Source: Bacillus sp. NP157 (GTDB lineage Bacteria; Pseudomonadota; Gammaproteobacteria; Xanthomonadales; Rhodanobacteraceae). From it: 64,000 bases of DNA. Below, piece by piece: positions 45,539 to 53,748 of this stretch. The translations under genes were made by a program, and so were the position numbers. The notes beneath the pieces were generated by a model, which was not told where the DNA came from, did no database searches, and was given only the letters and a program-made list of their open reading frames with translations. The number at the start of each line of letters is the position of its first letter. Positions within the stretch are counted from its first letter, which is position 1. The stretch lies in the NCBI GenBank assembly GCA_018889975.1, contig CP076546.1:2480001-2544000 (forward strand), read 5' to 3'.

Positions 45539-47437
45539 ATGGCAACGCCCCGCCCTTACCCGGACGCACATCACCTCGCCTACCGTCCCGGCATCGACGG
45601 CATGCGTGCGATCGCCGTACTCGGCGTGGTGCTTTACCACGCCGGCTTTGGCCCACCCGGCGGCTTCGTCGGCGTCGATGTCTTCTTTGTGATCTCGGGC
45701 TTCCTGATTACGTCGCTGCTCACGCTGGAACACGCGAACACAGGCCGCATCGACCTCACCGCCTTCTACGCGAGGCGGGTGCGGCGCCTGCTCCCCGCAC
45801 TGGGCGTCGTCCTGCTCACGACGCTGGCGGCGTCCGCCATGCTGTTATCGCCCACCGGCGCGATGCCATCGATGCTGCGTTCCGCCGCTGCGTCGGCGGT
45901 ATTCGGTGCGAACATTTTCTTCCAGTACACGACGGGGGATTACTTCGGCCCGGATACCAGCCAACTGCCCTTGCTGCACCTGTGGTCACTCGGTGTGGAA
46001 GAGCAGTTCTACCTGGCCTGGCCGATCGCACTGATCGCGACGTACGCGCTGCCGCGCCGTGTGCGCGTGGCGTTGTTCGCCGTGGCCGCCATCGCATCCT
46101 TCGTGTTCGTCGAGATCGCGCTGGCGCATGGCAGCACCAGCGCGTTCTACGCCATGCCGTCGCGCTGGTGGGAACTGGCAGCCGGCGCCCTCGTCGCGTG
46201 GACGCCGGGCGCCAGCAAGCGCGCGGCAACCGTCGTCCAGTGGTTCGGGATCGCTTTCGTCGCGCTGGCGCTGGGCGTGCCTCTCCACCCCTTTCCAGGC
46301 ACGGGAGCCTTGCCGGCCGTGATTGGAGCCGCCCTCCTGCTTTACGGCAGCGCGTCGGATGGCCCGGTAGCAGGCATGCTGTCGTCCCGCGCGTTCGTGG
46401 CCGTTGGACGCATCTCTTATCCGTTGTACCTGTGGCACTGGCCGCTGCTCGCGCTGGCCGCAGTGGCCATTCCGGGGCAATCCGGCCCGTTGTTTCGCGC
46501 GGAACTGGTGGCGGCGGCGCTGCTTCTCGCCGCGGCCACGCAGCGCTGGGTCGAACGCCCGGTGCAGGCCCGGCCGCTGGCACGCAGCCGTCGCATGGTC
46601 GGCGCCACGCTGCTTGCCTGCCTAGCGACGGCGTTCGCACTGGCACAAGCGGCGGACCTGGTCGCATCGAATGCATCGCCGGACGACCTGGCGAGCCGTA
46701 TCGAGCGCGACACCCCGCCGCTCGCGCTCACCTGCGAGCGGCGATCCTACGATCCGGTCGAGCTCCCCGACGCATCGCGCTGTGCCCTGGGCGGCAAAGG
46801 GCCCGTCAACGTGGCTATCTGGGGCGACTCCCACGCGATGTCGATGCAACCCGTGGCGGCTGCCATCGCAGCGAGGGGCAACGGCAAGACCGCCATGGCC
46901 TACGCCCGTGAACTCTGTCCACCTGCGCTGGGTTATGACAACGGCGAAGCAGCACGCGTCGTCGCGCTATGCCGGTCATCCAACGAAGCGACGCTAAGCG
47001 CCATGCAGGGCATGGACACGGTGATCCTGGCGGCCCGATGGCCCGATCCGGCGACGCGAGGTTTTGGCGACGACCTGCTGGCGACGTTCGACCGTCTTTC
47101 GCCAAGTGTGCGGCGGATCATCGTCATCGGTGCGACACCCACGTTGCCTGCACGGCCTCCGCAGTGCGTGCGCGCCCATGACCTGGCGGCGTGCACGCAG
47201 AAACAGGGTGAATTCCGGGCGTCGACCGCAGCGATCCGCACGCTGTTGGCGTCGTTGCCAGCGCGCTATCCCAACGTCACGTACATCGAGCCCACGCCGT
47301 TCTTCTGCGACAAGGTGGATTGCCCACCCATCCGGGATGGCATTGGTCTTTACTTCGACAGGGACCACGTCACTGTCAGTGGCGCAACGGCATTTGCGCG
47401 AAGCGTGCTGATGATGACACGCGCCGCCGATCTCTAA
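45539..47437 (+). CDS. OafA-type acyltransferase with SGNH domain
   Basis: A 632-residue inner-membrane acyltransferase. The acyltransferase-3 domain (~10 helices, residues 15-~375) begins YRPGIDGMRAIAVLGVVLYH with the catalytic His; FVGVDVFFVISGFLIT and LWSLGVEEQFYLAWPI are family signatures. A periplasmic SGNH domain follows with GDSHAMSM (Ser nucleophile region) and DRDHVTVSG (D-x-x-H). This fused layout O-acetylates lipopolysaccharide or other glycans. The ribosome binding site is weak. It is close to the glycan cluster at 51-64 kb but not in its operon. Confidence 0.9.
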   Translation: MATPRPYPDAHHLAYRPGIDGMRAIAVLGVVLYHAGFGPPGGFVGVDVFFVISGFLITSLLTLEHANTGRIDLTAFYARRVRRLLPALGVVLLTTLAASAMLLSPTGAMPSMLRSAAASAVFGANIFFQYTTGDYFGPDTSQLPLLHLWSLGVEEQFYLAWPIALIATYALPRRVRVALFAVAAIASFVFVEIALAHGSTSAFYAMPSRWWELAAGALVAWTPGASKRAATVVQWFGIAFVALALGVPLHPFPGTGALPAVIGAALLLYGSASDGPVAGMLSSRAFVAVGRISYPLYLWHWPLLALAAVAIPGQSGPLFRAELVAAALLLAAATQRWVERPVQARPLARSRRMVGATLLACLATAFALAQAADLVASNASPDDLASRIERDTPPLALTCERRSYDPVELPDASRCALGGKGPVNVAIWGDSHAMSMQPVAAAIAARGNGKTAMAYARELCPPALGYDNGEAARVVALCRSSNEATLSAMQGMDTVILAARWPDPATRGFGDDLLATFDRLSPSVRRIIVIGATPTLPARPPQCVRAHDLAACTQKQGEFRASTAAIRTLLASLPARYPNVTYIEPTPFFCDKVDCPPIRDGIGLYFDRDHVTVSGATAFARSVLMMTRAADL

Positions 47438-47477
47438 TGGGATGAGACCGTCGGCCCGGGTGCCCGTCACGGCATGC

Positions 47478-48785
47478 TCACTCCCTCGCGGGAGGACAAC
47501 TAGCACCTGTGGCCGCTGGGCGTCGGAGGACAGTATTGCCCTCTGCAGGAGATGGGCCAGCTATTGGCGCAGGAGCCACCGTTGGCGTGACGGCATGCCG
47601 CGATAACCATGTACGCACTTTCGTCGCTCGCGTACGTCGGGGCGCCGTAACGCGATCAGTCTGGCGCACGGCTATACGCTCGATAATCCTGCTTCCGAGG
47701 CGAATGCCAGGCAATTCAATCCACCTTACCAAGAACCAGGCAGCGGCATATGAGACCAGCGGGACAACCAAGAGCAGTGCGATAGTTCGCATCTCCAATG
47801 TCCACGTGATGGCACCGACCTCTCGTAGCATGAAGCCGACGACGCCCAGGAACAGGCCGTGGACGAGGTAAACGGCATAAGAGCTCTCAGCCGCAAACGT
47901 TACGACGCGGGAATGGGCTACTCGGTGTAGCCACGCAGGCAATCGATCGTGCGTCTCCAGGAAACCAGTCACGGCCACACAGAGGTAGAGCGTCACGGCA
48001 ATCAAAGGTGACGAGACCATATGCGTTTCGATGGTCACGAGCATAGACCCAAAGAATGCAAGCCCGAGGCGCTCCTGCCATGGCCGAGCCGTGTCGATGG
48101 CATGGAACAGGAGAAATCCGGCCAGGAAGTATTCGAGTTTGATTGACAGGAACGACGGCTCGTAGAACCTCACGGTGGGCACGAAGAACAAATTCAGGGC
48201 CCATGCGATGACCATGACGGCGGCCACAGCCCTGCCGATGCCAATTCTTCGCGAGGCAACGACGATGAATGGGAAAGCCAGGTAGAACTGAGCCTCGAGG
48301 CTCAAACTCCAGTCGGGCAACGGCAGCGACGCAGTGAAGCGCGGAATGACTCCCGAGACAAATAGCGCATGCGCGACGATGCTCGCTATCGAGAAATCAT
48401 AGGAGTTGGCGTCGTAGACCCCGCCCGTCGGCCAGGCGCGTCGATTCGCTTCCTGTAGCCAGGCGAGGCCTGTGCAAATGATCGGAGCGAACACGATCGC
48501 CACGCCGATCGATACGTACAGGACCGGCGCGAGCCGGAAATAGCGCCTGATCCAGAACGAAAGACGGGCGGACGACTCATCGAGAGGTTCGCGAATCCAG
48601 CGTACCGTCGAGGTGCGCGCCATGAGAAAGCCCGAGATCATCATGAAAAGATCGACGGCATTCTTTGGACCCGGAATCGGGAACAGATAGGCTCCGCCCC
48701 AGATCTGACAATGCGCAACGACGACCCAAAACGCGGCGAGCGCCCTGAACACATTAAGAGACGCCAGATTCTTCCCTGCGGACAC
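47478..48785 (-). CDS. Acyltransferase-3 family membrane protein, low GC
   Basis: A 435-residue membrane acyltransferase without an SGNH domain. LNVFRALAAFWVVVAHCQIW gives the catalytic His; NAVDLFMMISGFLMART, RRYFRLAPVLYV and LPDWSLSLEAQFYLAFPF are signatures. The C-terminal ~60 residues are a Pro/Ala/Arg-rich cytoplasmic tail. It starts at GTG 48785 after GGGGAAG. The coding region is clearly AT-richer than flanking genes (a sampled line at 47701-47760 is about 53% GC), which points to recent acquisition. Likely acylates a surface glycan. Confidence 0.85.
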   Translation of the reverse strand: MSAGKNLASLNVFRALAAFWVVVAHCQIWGGAYLFPIPGPKNAVDLFMMISGFLMARTSTVRWIREPLDESSARLSFWIRRYFRLAPVLYVSIGVAIVFAPIICTGLAWLQEANRRAWPTGGVYDANSYDFSIASIVAHALFVSGVIPRFTASLPLPDWSLSLEAQFYLAFPFIVVASRRIGIGRAVAAVMVIAWALNLFFVPTVRFYEPSFLSIKLEYFLAGFLLFHAIDTARPWQERLGLAFFGSMLVTIETHMVSSPLIAVTLYLCVAVTGFLETHDRLPAWLHRVAHSRVVTFAAESSYAVYLVHGLFLGVVGFMLREVGAITWTLEMRTIALLLVVPLVSYAAAWFLVRWIELPGIRLGSRIIERIAVRQTDRVTAPRRTRATKVRTWLSRHAVTPTVAPAPIAGPSPAEGNTVLRRPAATGASCPPARE

Positions 48786-48816
48786 GCACTTCCCCTCGAG
48801 TCCCTTCGTCAGTCGG

Positions 48817-48850
48817 CCCAGACCCAGCGGTATCTATCGCTGGGTCTGGG
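48817..48850 (-). terminator. Perfect 13-bp hairpin after the S9 peptidase gene
   Basis: CCCAGACCCAGCG (48817-48829) pairs with CGCTGGGTCTGGG (48838-48850) around an 8-nt loop, 7 nt past the S9 stop codon. It lacks a T-run on the minus strand, so it may stabilise the 3' end or terminate imperfectly. Confidence 0.65.
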
Positions 48851-48856
48851 CTGTAT

Positions 48857-50953
48857 TTACCGCGTGCTTGAGGCTGGACCCGTCCATTGCTTCAACCACG
48901 CATTCACCGTCTCGTGCCACTGCACGCTGTTCTGCGGCTTCAGCACCCAGTGGTTCTCATCCGGGAAGTGGAGCAGCTTGCTCGGGATGCCACGGCGCTG
49001 CAGCGCGGTGAACGCGCCCATGCCCTGGGTTTCCGGGATGCGGAAGTCCTTGCCACTGTGGATGACGAGCATCGGCACGCGCCAGTCCTTTACGTGGTTG
49101 ACCGGATTGAAGCGCTCGTAGTTTTCCGGATGGTCGTACTGCGTACCGCCGTTCTCGCGTTCTTCGAACCACAGTTCTTCGGTGTCGTAGTACATGGCGC
49201 GCGCGTCGAAGACACCGTCGTGGTCGACGAAGCACTTCCACGGCTGGTTCCAGTTACCGGCCATCCAGTAGACCATGTACCCGCCGTAGCTGGCACCGAG
49301 GGCGCACGCACGGCTGCCATCGAGGAAGCTGTACTTCTGCAGCGCGGCGCTCCAGCCGTCCTTCAGGTCTTCGAGCGGCTTGCCGCCCCAGTCACCCGAG
49401 ATCGCGTCGGTGAAGGCCTGGCCGTAACCGGTGGAACCGTGGAAGTTCACCGTGACCACGGCGAAGCCCTGGCCGGCGTAGGTTTGCGCGTTCCAGCGGT
49501 AGCTCCAGCTATTGGTCATCGCACCCTGCGGGCCGCCGTGGATGATGAAGGCGACCGGATAGGTCTTGCCCTTCTTGAAACCGACAGGCTTGACGACATA
49601 GCCCTGCACGGTTTCGTTGTTCCAGCCCTTGAAGGTGAAGAACTCCGGGTCACCCACCTGGGCGGCCTTCAGGCGCTTGGCGTTGTAGTGCGTGACCTGC
49701 TTGAGGCCCTTGCCCTTCGCGTCGGCCGTGTAGAGATCGTCCGGGCGCTTGAGGTCGTTGCGGGTGAGCAGGATCTTCCTGTCGCGCAGCGAGAAGCCGG
49801 TGACGGCACCGTCGGTCACCAGCATCGTGACCTTGCCGGTGGCGGCATCGATCGCGAACAGCGGATGCTGGCCGTTGTCGTCGGTGGTGGTGTAGAGCGT
49901 CTTGCCATCGGCAGACACCTGCAGGGCACCGGCGGAGCGATCCCACGACGCATCCACCTCGTGCTTCTGGCCGCTGGCCAGGTCCATGGCCCAGATGCCG
50001 AAACGGTCGGCTTCGGAGCCCGGCACCTTCATGGCCGTGTAGTACAGCGTCTTGCCATCGGGCGACACCAGCGGGTTCGCATCCCACGCCAGGTTGTCGG
50101 CGGTGAGGTTGGCCGGGTTGGCCGAGCCGTCGGCCGGCACGCTGTAGATATCGAAGTTGGTCGACCACGGTTCGCTAGTGCCGGCGATGCGCACGTCGAA
50201 GTACACCGTCTTGCCATCGGGCGAGAAGGTGAACTCGTCTTCGCTGCCTTCCGGCTTGCTCGGCACGTCGCCATCGATGCCCTTGCTCAGCAGCACCGGC
50301 TGCGAGGGCGCGCTGGCGTCGGCGATGAACAGCTGGTTGCGGCGGCCGTCGGCCCAGGTGTCCCAGTGGCGGACGAACAGCTTGTCGTAGACGGTGCCGG
50401 TGGACTTGTCCTTCTCGCGACCGTCCAGGCGCTCCTTCGTGCAGGCCAGGTCGGAGCAGTCGGTGAAGACCGCATAGCTCAGGAGCAGCTTGGTGCCATC
50501 CGGGGAGATCTTGTAGGCCTCGACGTCCAGCGGGCCGTCCGTGACCGCATCGCCCGAGCGGATCGTCAGGGCCAGGCCCTTGCCACCCTGGCCGGCGTCG
50601 AACGCCCGGTGCATGACCTGGGCGGTGCCGTCCTTCGCCGCGACGTAATAGATCGACTTGCCATCCGGGGCCCAGCGGGCGGACGAGCCCTTTTCCACGA
50701 CCTTGACCGGCTGCGGGGGCTTGTCCAGGTCCATGACATAAAGGGAGGTGACGCCCTTGTTCGCCGCGTAATCCGTGGCCCGGACCGCGAACAAGGCATA
50801 GCGGCCATCGGGGGACAGCTGCGGATCGCCCACCCGGTCCATCATGACTAGGTCGCGGATCGAGAAGGGGTGCGAGGCAGCGCTGTCTGCGTCGGCGGCC
50901 AGGACGGGGCCGGACGCAAGCGCGAGGGCCAGCGCGGCGAACAGTAGTTTCAT
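48857..50953 (-). CDS. S9-family peptidase (dipeptidyl/acylaminoacyl peptidase type)
   Basis: A 698-residue exported serine peptidase. Signal peptide MKLLFAALALALASGPVLAA leads to a WD40-like propeller (QLSPDGRYALFAV, RWAPDGKSIYYV, FTFSPDGKTVYF, PLVSPDGKTLYY repeats) and a C-terminal hydrolase domain. The nucleophile elbow is LGASYGGYMVYW; HSGKDFRIPE and FPDENHWVLKP hold the Asp and His. It degrades oligopeptides in the periplasm. AGGGAG lies ~8 nt before the ATG. Related in fold but not a close copy of the enzyme at 5732-7651. Confidence 0.92.
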   Translation of the reverse strand: MKLLFAALALALASGPVLAADADSAASHPFSIRDLVMMDRVGDPQLSPDGRYALFAVRATDYAANKGVTSLYVMDLDKPPQPVKVVEKGSSARWAPDGKSIYYVAAKDGTAQVMHRAFDAGQGGKGLALTIRSGDAVTDGPLDVEAYKISPDGTKLLLSYAVFTDCSDLACTKERLDGREKDKSTGTVYDKLFVRHWDTWADGRRNQLFIADASAPSQPVLLSKGIDGDVPSKPEGSEDEFTFSPDGKTVYFDVRIAGTSEPWSTNFDIYSVPADGSANPANLTADNLAWDANPLVSPDGKTLYYTAMKVPGSEADRFGIWAMDLASGQKHEVDASWDRSAGALQVSADGKTLYTTTDDNGQHPLFAIDAATGKVTMLVTDGAVTGFSLRDRKILLTRNDLKRPDDLYTADAKGKGLKQVTHYNAKRLKAAQVGDPEFFTFKGWNNETVQGYVVKPVGFKKGKTYPVAFIIHGGPQGAMTNSWSYRWNAQTYAGQGFAVVTVNFHGSTGYGQAFTDAISGDWGGKPLEDLKDGWSAALQKYSFLDGSRACALGASYGGYMVYWMAGNWNQPWKCFVDHDGVFDARAMYYDTEELWFEERENGGTQYDHPENYERFNPVNHVKDWRVPMLVIHSGKDFRIPETQGMGAFTALQRRGIPSKLLHFPDENHWVLKPQNSVQWHETVNAWLKQWTGPASSTR

Positions 50954-51095
50954 GGGGGACTCCCTGACTTATTTCAGCCGGGACGGTACGGTGTCGACGG
51001 CCCCGGGCGCAAGCACCGTGCGGGTCGTGGGGGTTGCCTACGCGAGAGTTAGCCGACAGGATGCCGCCTGCGGACAAGCCAGGGGATGCAAGGAA

Positions 51096-52406
51096 GTGAG
51101 CGAACGCCAGACGATCTGGGCGCGTGAGTGGTTCGTGCCCGCCTGCGTGGCCGTGCTCGCGCTTGCCATCCGTTGGTACTACGTCCATACCGCGGTGGTG
51201 GTAAACCCCATCCGGGGTGACGCGGTGCAGTACATGATCTACGCGATCAACCTGCTGGACCACGGCGTGTTCTCGCTCCAGCGCGATGCCGTCGCCCCCG
51301 TGGCCGATGGTTTCCGCGATCCCGGCTACCCGGTGTTCCTGGCCACCGCCATGGCGGTGTTCGGGCGAGGCCCGGCGTTCTACCTCGCCATGCTCGATGC
51401 CCAGGCGATCCTCGCGGGCCTGACGGTGGGCATGGGCGCATGGCTTACCCGGCGTTTCGTCGGGCTGGGGGCGAGCGTGGCCGCTGGCTTCGGGCTGGCT
51501 GTCTGGCCGCACCTGATCACGGCGAGTGGCTACCTGTTGAGTGAGACGCTGCTCGGCTTTCTCGTCATGTCCGGGCTGGCGCTGCTCGCCCTCGCGATCG
51601 ACCGGCGATCGACGCCGTTGGCCGCGACGTCCGGGCTGGTGTTCGCCGCCACCGCATTGACCAACGCCGTACTTCTACCGCTCTTGCCTGTGTTTGCCCT
51701 TGTCGCGGCATGGAAGGATCCGGGCCGCAGGAGGCTGTGGGCCGCCCTCGCCCTGGCCGCCTTCCTCCCTTGCGCGGCATGGCTCGGCCGCAACGCTACG
51801 CTGGATGCGCCGCCGGGCGATAACCGGGTCATGATGAATTTCGTGCAGGGCTCGTGGCCGTCGTACCACGCGGCCTGGCGGGACGCCTTCATCCGCCAGG
51901 ACCCTGCGGGCACGGCCGAACTCGCCCTGATCGATACCGAATATCGCCGCATGCTGGCCGATCCGCACAGCGGATTCGGCGCGGTGGTCGAACGCCTGCG
52001 CCAGACGCCGGCGGAAAGCCTCGGCTGGTACGCGAGCAAGCCCTCGGAACTGTGGGGCTGGACCATCGGGATCGGCGCGGGGGACATCTATGTGTTCCCG
52101 ACCCAGCAATCGCCGCTGGCCGGACGCGGAATACTCCCCGTCGTGACGGGCCTTTGTTACGCGCTGACACCCTTGCTCGCCCTGCTGGCGCTCGCGGGAG
52201 CCATCGCCGCGCTCGTCGGCTGGCGCGCGTGCCACCCGGTGCTCTGGCTGATGGTGATCATGCTGCTTTTCGTCACCGCGGTGTTCACCGTGCTCCAGGC
52301 GGATGCCCGGTATGCCACGCCGTATCGATGCGTGGAATGGCTGCTTGCCGTATATGCACTGCATCGGTTCGCCGCCTTCTGGCGCCGCAAGCGCCGTGCA
52401 ACGTGA
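51096..52406 (+). CDS. GT-C type membrane glycosyltransferase (ArnT/PMT-like)
   Basis: A 436-residue polytopic protein (~10 helices) of the GT-C/PMT type. NPIRGDAVQYMIYAINLL holds an acidic residue in the first periplasmic loop, DGFRDPGYPVFLA is the R-x-P-G-Y/L-P motif typical of GT39/ArnT-like enzymes, and GYLLSETLLGFLVMSG follows. Such enzymes transfer a sugar from polyprenyl phosphate to lipid, glycan or protein in the periplasm. It starts at GTG 51096 (VSERQTIWAREW). It lies directly upstream of the two pilin genes, so pilin or cell-surface glycan is a plausible acceptor; this is inference. Confidence 0.75.
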   Translation: MSERQTIWAREWFVPACVAVLALAIRWYYVHTAVVVNPIRGDAVQYMIYAINLLDHGVFSLQRDAVAPVADGFRDPGYPVFLATAMAVFGRGPAFYLAMLDAQAILAGLTVGMGAWLTRRFVGLGASVAAGFGLAVWPHLITASGYLLSETLLGFLVMSGLALLALAIDRRSTPLAATSGLVFAATALTNAVLLPLLPVFALVAAWKDPGRRRLWAALALAAFLPCAAWLGRNATLDAPPGDNRVMMNFVQGSWPSYHAAWRDAFIRQDPAGTAELALIDTEYRRMLADPHSGFGAVVERLRQTPAESLGWYASKPSELWGWTIGIGAGDIYVFPTQQSPLAGRGILPVVTGLCYALTPLLALLALAGAIAALVGWRACHPVLWLMVIMLLFVTAVFTVLQADARYATPYRCVEWLLAVYALHRFAAFWRRKRRAT

Positions 52407-52450
52407 TGCCGGTCACACCTTGCCGGCAAGCCATTGCCGCCGCTGACCCG

Positions 52451-52466
52451 TGGTACGAATGTTGCT
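52451..52466 (+). promoter_or_regulatory. Sigma-54 promoter of the first pilin gene
   Basis: TGGTACGAATGTTGCT matches the -24/-12 consensus (TGGCACG, four bases, TTGCW) with one change, and the GG and GC doublets are exactly 12 bp apart. The transcript would begin near 52477, 24 nt before the pilin ATG, which rules out earlier in-frame starts. Confidence 0.8.
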
Positions 52467-52500
52467 GAACAGGTCCGTCACCTTCCAGGCCCTGAGCGCC

Positions 52501-52938
52501 ATGCCCATCTCGCACCGATCCCGCGGCTTCACCCTGATCGAACTCATGATTGTCGTGGCCATCATCGCGATCCTGGCCGCGATCGCCATTCCCCAGTACC
52601 GGAATTACCTGATCAAGGCGCAGGTCACCGAAGGGCTCGAACTGGCCACGGGCAGCAAGACGGCGGTCTGGGATTATTTCGCCATGACCGGGCGTTTTCC
52701 TGCGAACAATGCTTCGGCAGGCCTGATTTCCGATTCGTCGATCGCCGGCCGCTACGTGTCCAGCGTGAAGGTCACCTCGGGTGTCATCCAGGTGACCTAT
52801 TCGGGACCGCAGGCGAATACCGCCCTGGCGGGAGGCACGCTCAAGCTCTCCCCCGTCGACCAGAGCGGCAGTATCAGTTGGGCTTGCAAGCCGGTCGCGA
52901 TCGACACCCGCTTCCTACCGACCGTTTGCCGCAGCTGA
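52501..52938 (+). CDS. Type IV major-pilin-like protein (first of two)
   Basis: A 145-residue type IVa pilin. The 9-residue leader MPISHRSRG is cut before FTLIELMIVVAIIAILAAIA, with Glu5 and the standard hydrophobic spine (IPQYRNYLIKAQVTEGL). The C-terminal disulfide loop is WACKPVAIDTRFLPTVC, and the protein ends in Ser (VCRS). In Pseudomonas a C-terminal pilin Ser can be glycosylated by TfpO, though no TfpO homologue is visible here. Its mature core is clearly paralogous to the second pilin. It is driven by its own sigma-54 promoter. The ribosome binding site is only fair (CCAGG). Confidence 0.9.
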   Translation: MPISHRSRGFTLIELMIVVAIIAILAAIAIPQYRNYLIKAQVTEGLELATGSKTAVWDYFAMTGRFPANNASAGLISDSSIAGRYVSSVKVTSGVIQVTYSGPQANTALAGGTLKLSPVDQSGSISWACKPVAIDTRFLPTVCRS

Positions 52939-52950
52939 GCATGACCATTT

Positions 52951-52979
52951 GCGTCACCATGTGACACTACGCGTCACAC
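52951..52979. promoter_or_regulatory. Repeated GTCAC half-sites upstream of pilA (candidate PilR sites)
   Basis: GTCAC at 52953-52957, GTGAC at 52961-52965 and GTCAC at 52973-52977 form two overlapping inverted repeats about 125 bp upstream of the pilA -24/-12 promoter, the usual place for a sigma-54 activator. P. aeruginosa PilR binds TGTC-containing sites, and GTGTCAC occurs here on the minus strand. Assignment to PilR is inference. Confidence 0.5.
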
Positions 52980-53091
52980 AAAGTAGTCGGTAAAATTCAG
53001 CAACATACGATCCACGAACGACCTTGCCTCGCAGGCGTGACCAGCGGCACAATTCGCTTGCCGGTTATATGGCGGAATACGCACCATCGAG

Positions 53092-53108
53092 TTGGCACGC
53101 TGTATGCA
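53092..53108 (+). promoter_or_regulatory. Sigma-54 promoter of pilA
   Basis: TTGGCACGCTGTATGCA matches the -24/-12 consensus with TGGCACG exact and ATGC for TTGC; GG and GC are 12 bp apart. The transcript would start near 53119, leaving a ~129-nt leader that contains GC-rich hairpins (around 53158-53193) and the palindrome GGTTAGCTAACC (53214-53225). Confidence 0.85.
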
Positions 53109-53247
53109 CTCGATATAGCGAGCTTCCTGGACGTTCCTGACCACGATTCGTGTGAAGGGGGGACCGGCCCTTCCTAGGGGGTCCGGTACCGGGGCTCAGG
53201 GGGACACCCAATCGGTTAGCTAACCAATTCCACTAACAGGAACTGTC

Positions 53248-53700
53248 ATGAAGAACGTGCAGAAAGGCTTCACCCTGATCGAACTGATGATCGTCGTCGC
53301 GATCATCGCGATCCTCGCCGCCATCGCCATCCCGCAGTACCAGAACTACCTGATCAAGACCCAGGTCTCGGAAGGCGTGAACCTGGCTGACGGCGCCAAG
53401 ACGGCTGTGTCGGAGTACTACCAGAACTACGGCAAGTACCCGCTGAACAACGCTTCGGCTGGCCTGTCGCCGACCGGTTCGATCAAGGGCAAGTACGTGG
53501 CCTCGCTGACGCAGACCAGCGGCGTCATCTACGTCACCTTCAACGCGACCGAATCCAATACGAAGATCCAGGGCAAGAAGCTCGCCCTCTCGCCGTTCGA
53601 CAACGGCGGCGCGATCCAGTGGAACTGCCGTTCGGATGCCGGCGGCGCCACCAAGACCGACGTGCCGGACGTGTACCTGCCGACCGTTTGCCGCAAGTAA
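53248..53700 (+). CDS. pilA: PilA, type IV major pilin
   Basis: A 150-residue type IVa pilin. Leader MKNVQKG is followed by FTLIELMIVVAIIAILAAIA and IPQYQNYLIKTQVSEGV; Glu5 is present. The C-terminal disulfide is formed by WNC and TVC (Cys residues near 127 and 148), ending VCRK. AGGA lies 6 nt before the ATG. The codon choice is highly biased (AAG, GGC, CTG, ACC), as expected for an abundant protein. It has a sigma-54 promoter, a long leader and a strong terminator, and likely makes the main pilus fibre. Confidence 0.95.
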   Translation: MKNVQKGFTLIELMIVVAIIAILAAIAIPQYQNYLIKTQVSEGVNLADGAKTAVSEYYQNYGKYPLNNASAGLSPTGSIKGKYVASLTQTSGVIYVTFNATESNTKIQGKKLALSPFDNGGAIQWNCRSDAGGATKTDVPDVYLPTVCRK

Positions 53701-53720
53701 TTCCAGTCTGACTGGATAAG

Positions 53721-53747
53721 AAGGGGGCCCATTGTGGCCCCCTTTTT
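53721..53747 (+). terminator. pilA terminator, abutting the next start codon
   Basis: GGGGGCC (53723-53729) pairs with GGCCCCC (53736-53742), loop CATTGT, then TTTTT (53743-53747). The ATG of the next gene begins at 53749, so read-through transcripts carry this hairpin in place of a ribosome binding site. Confidence 0.9.
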
Positions 53748-53748
53748 C

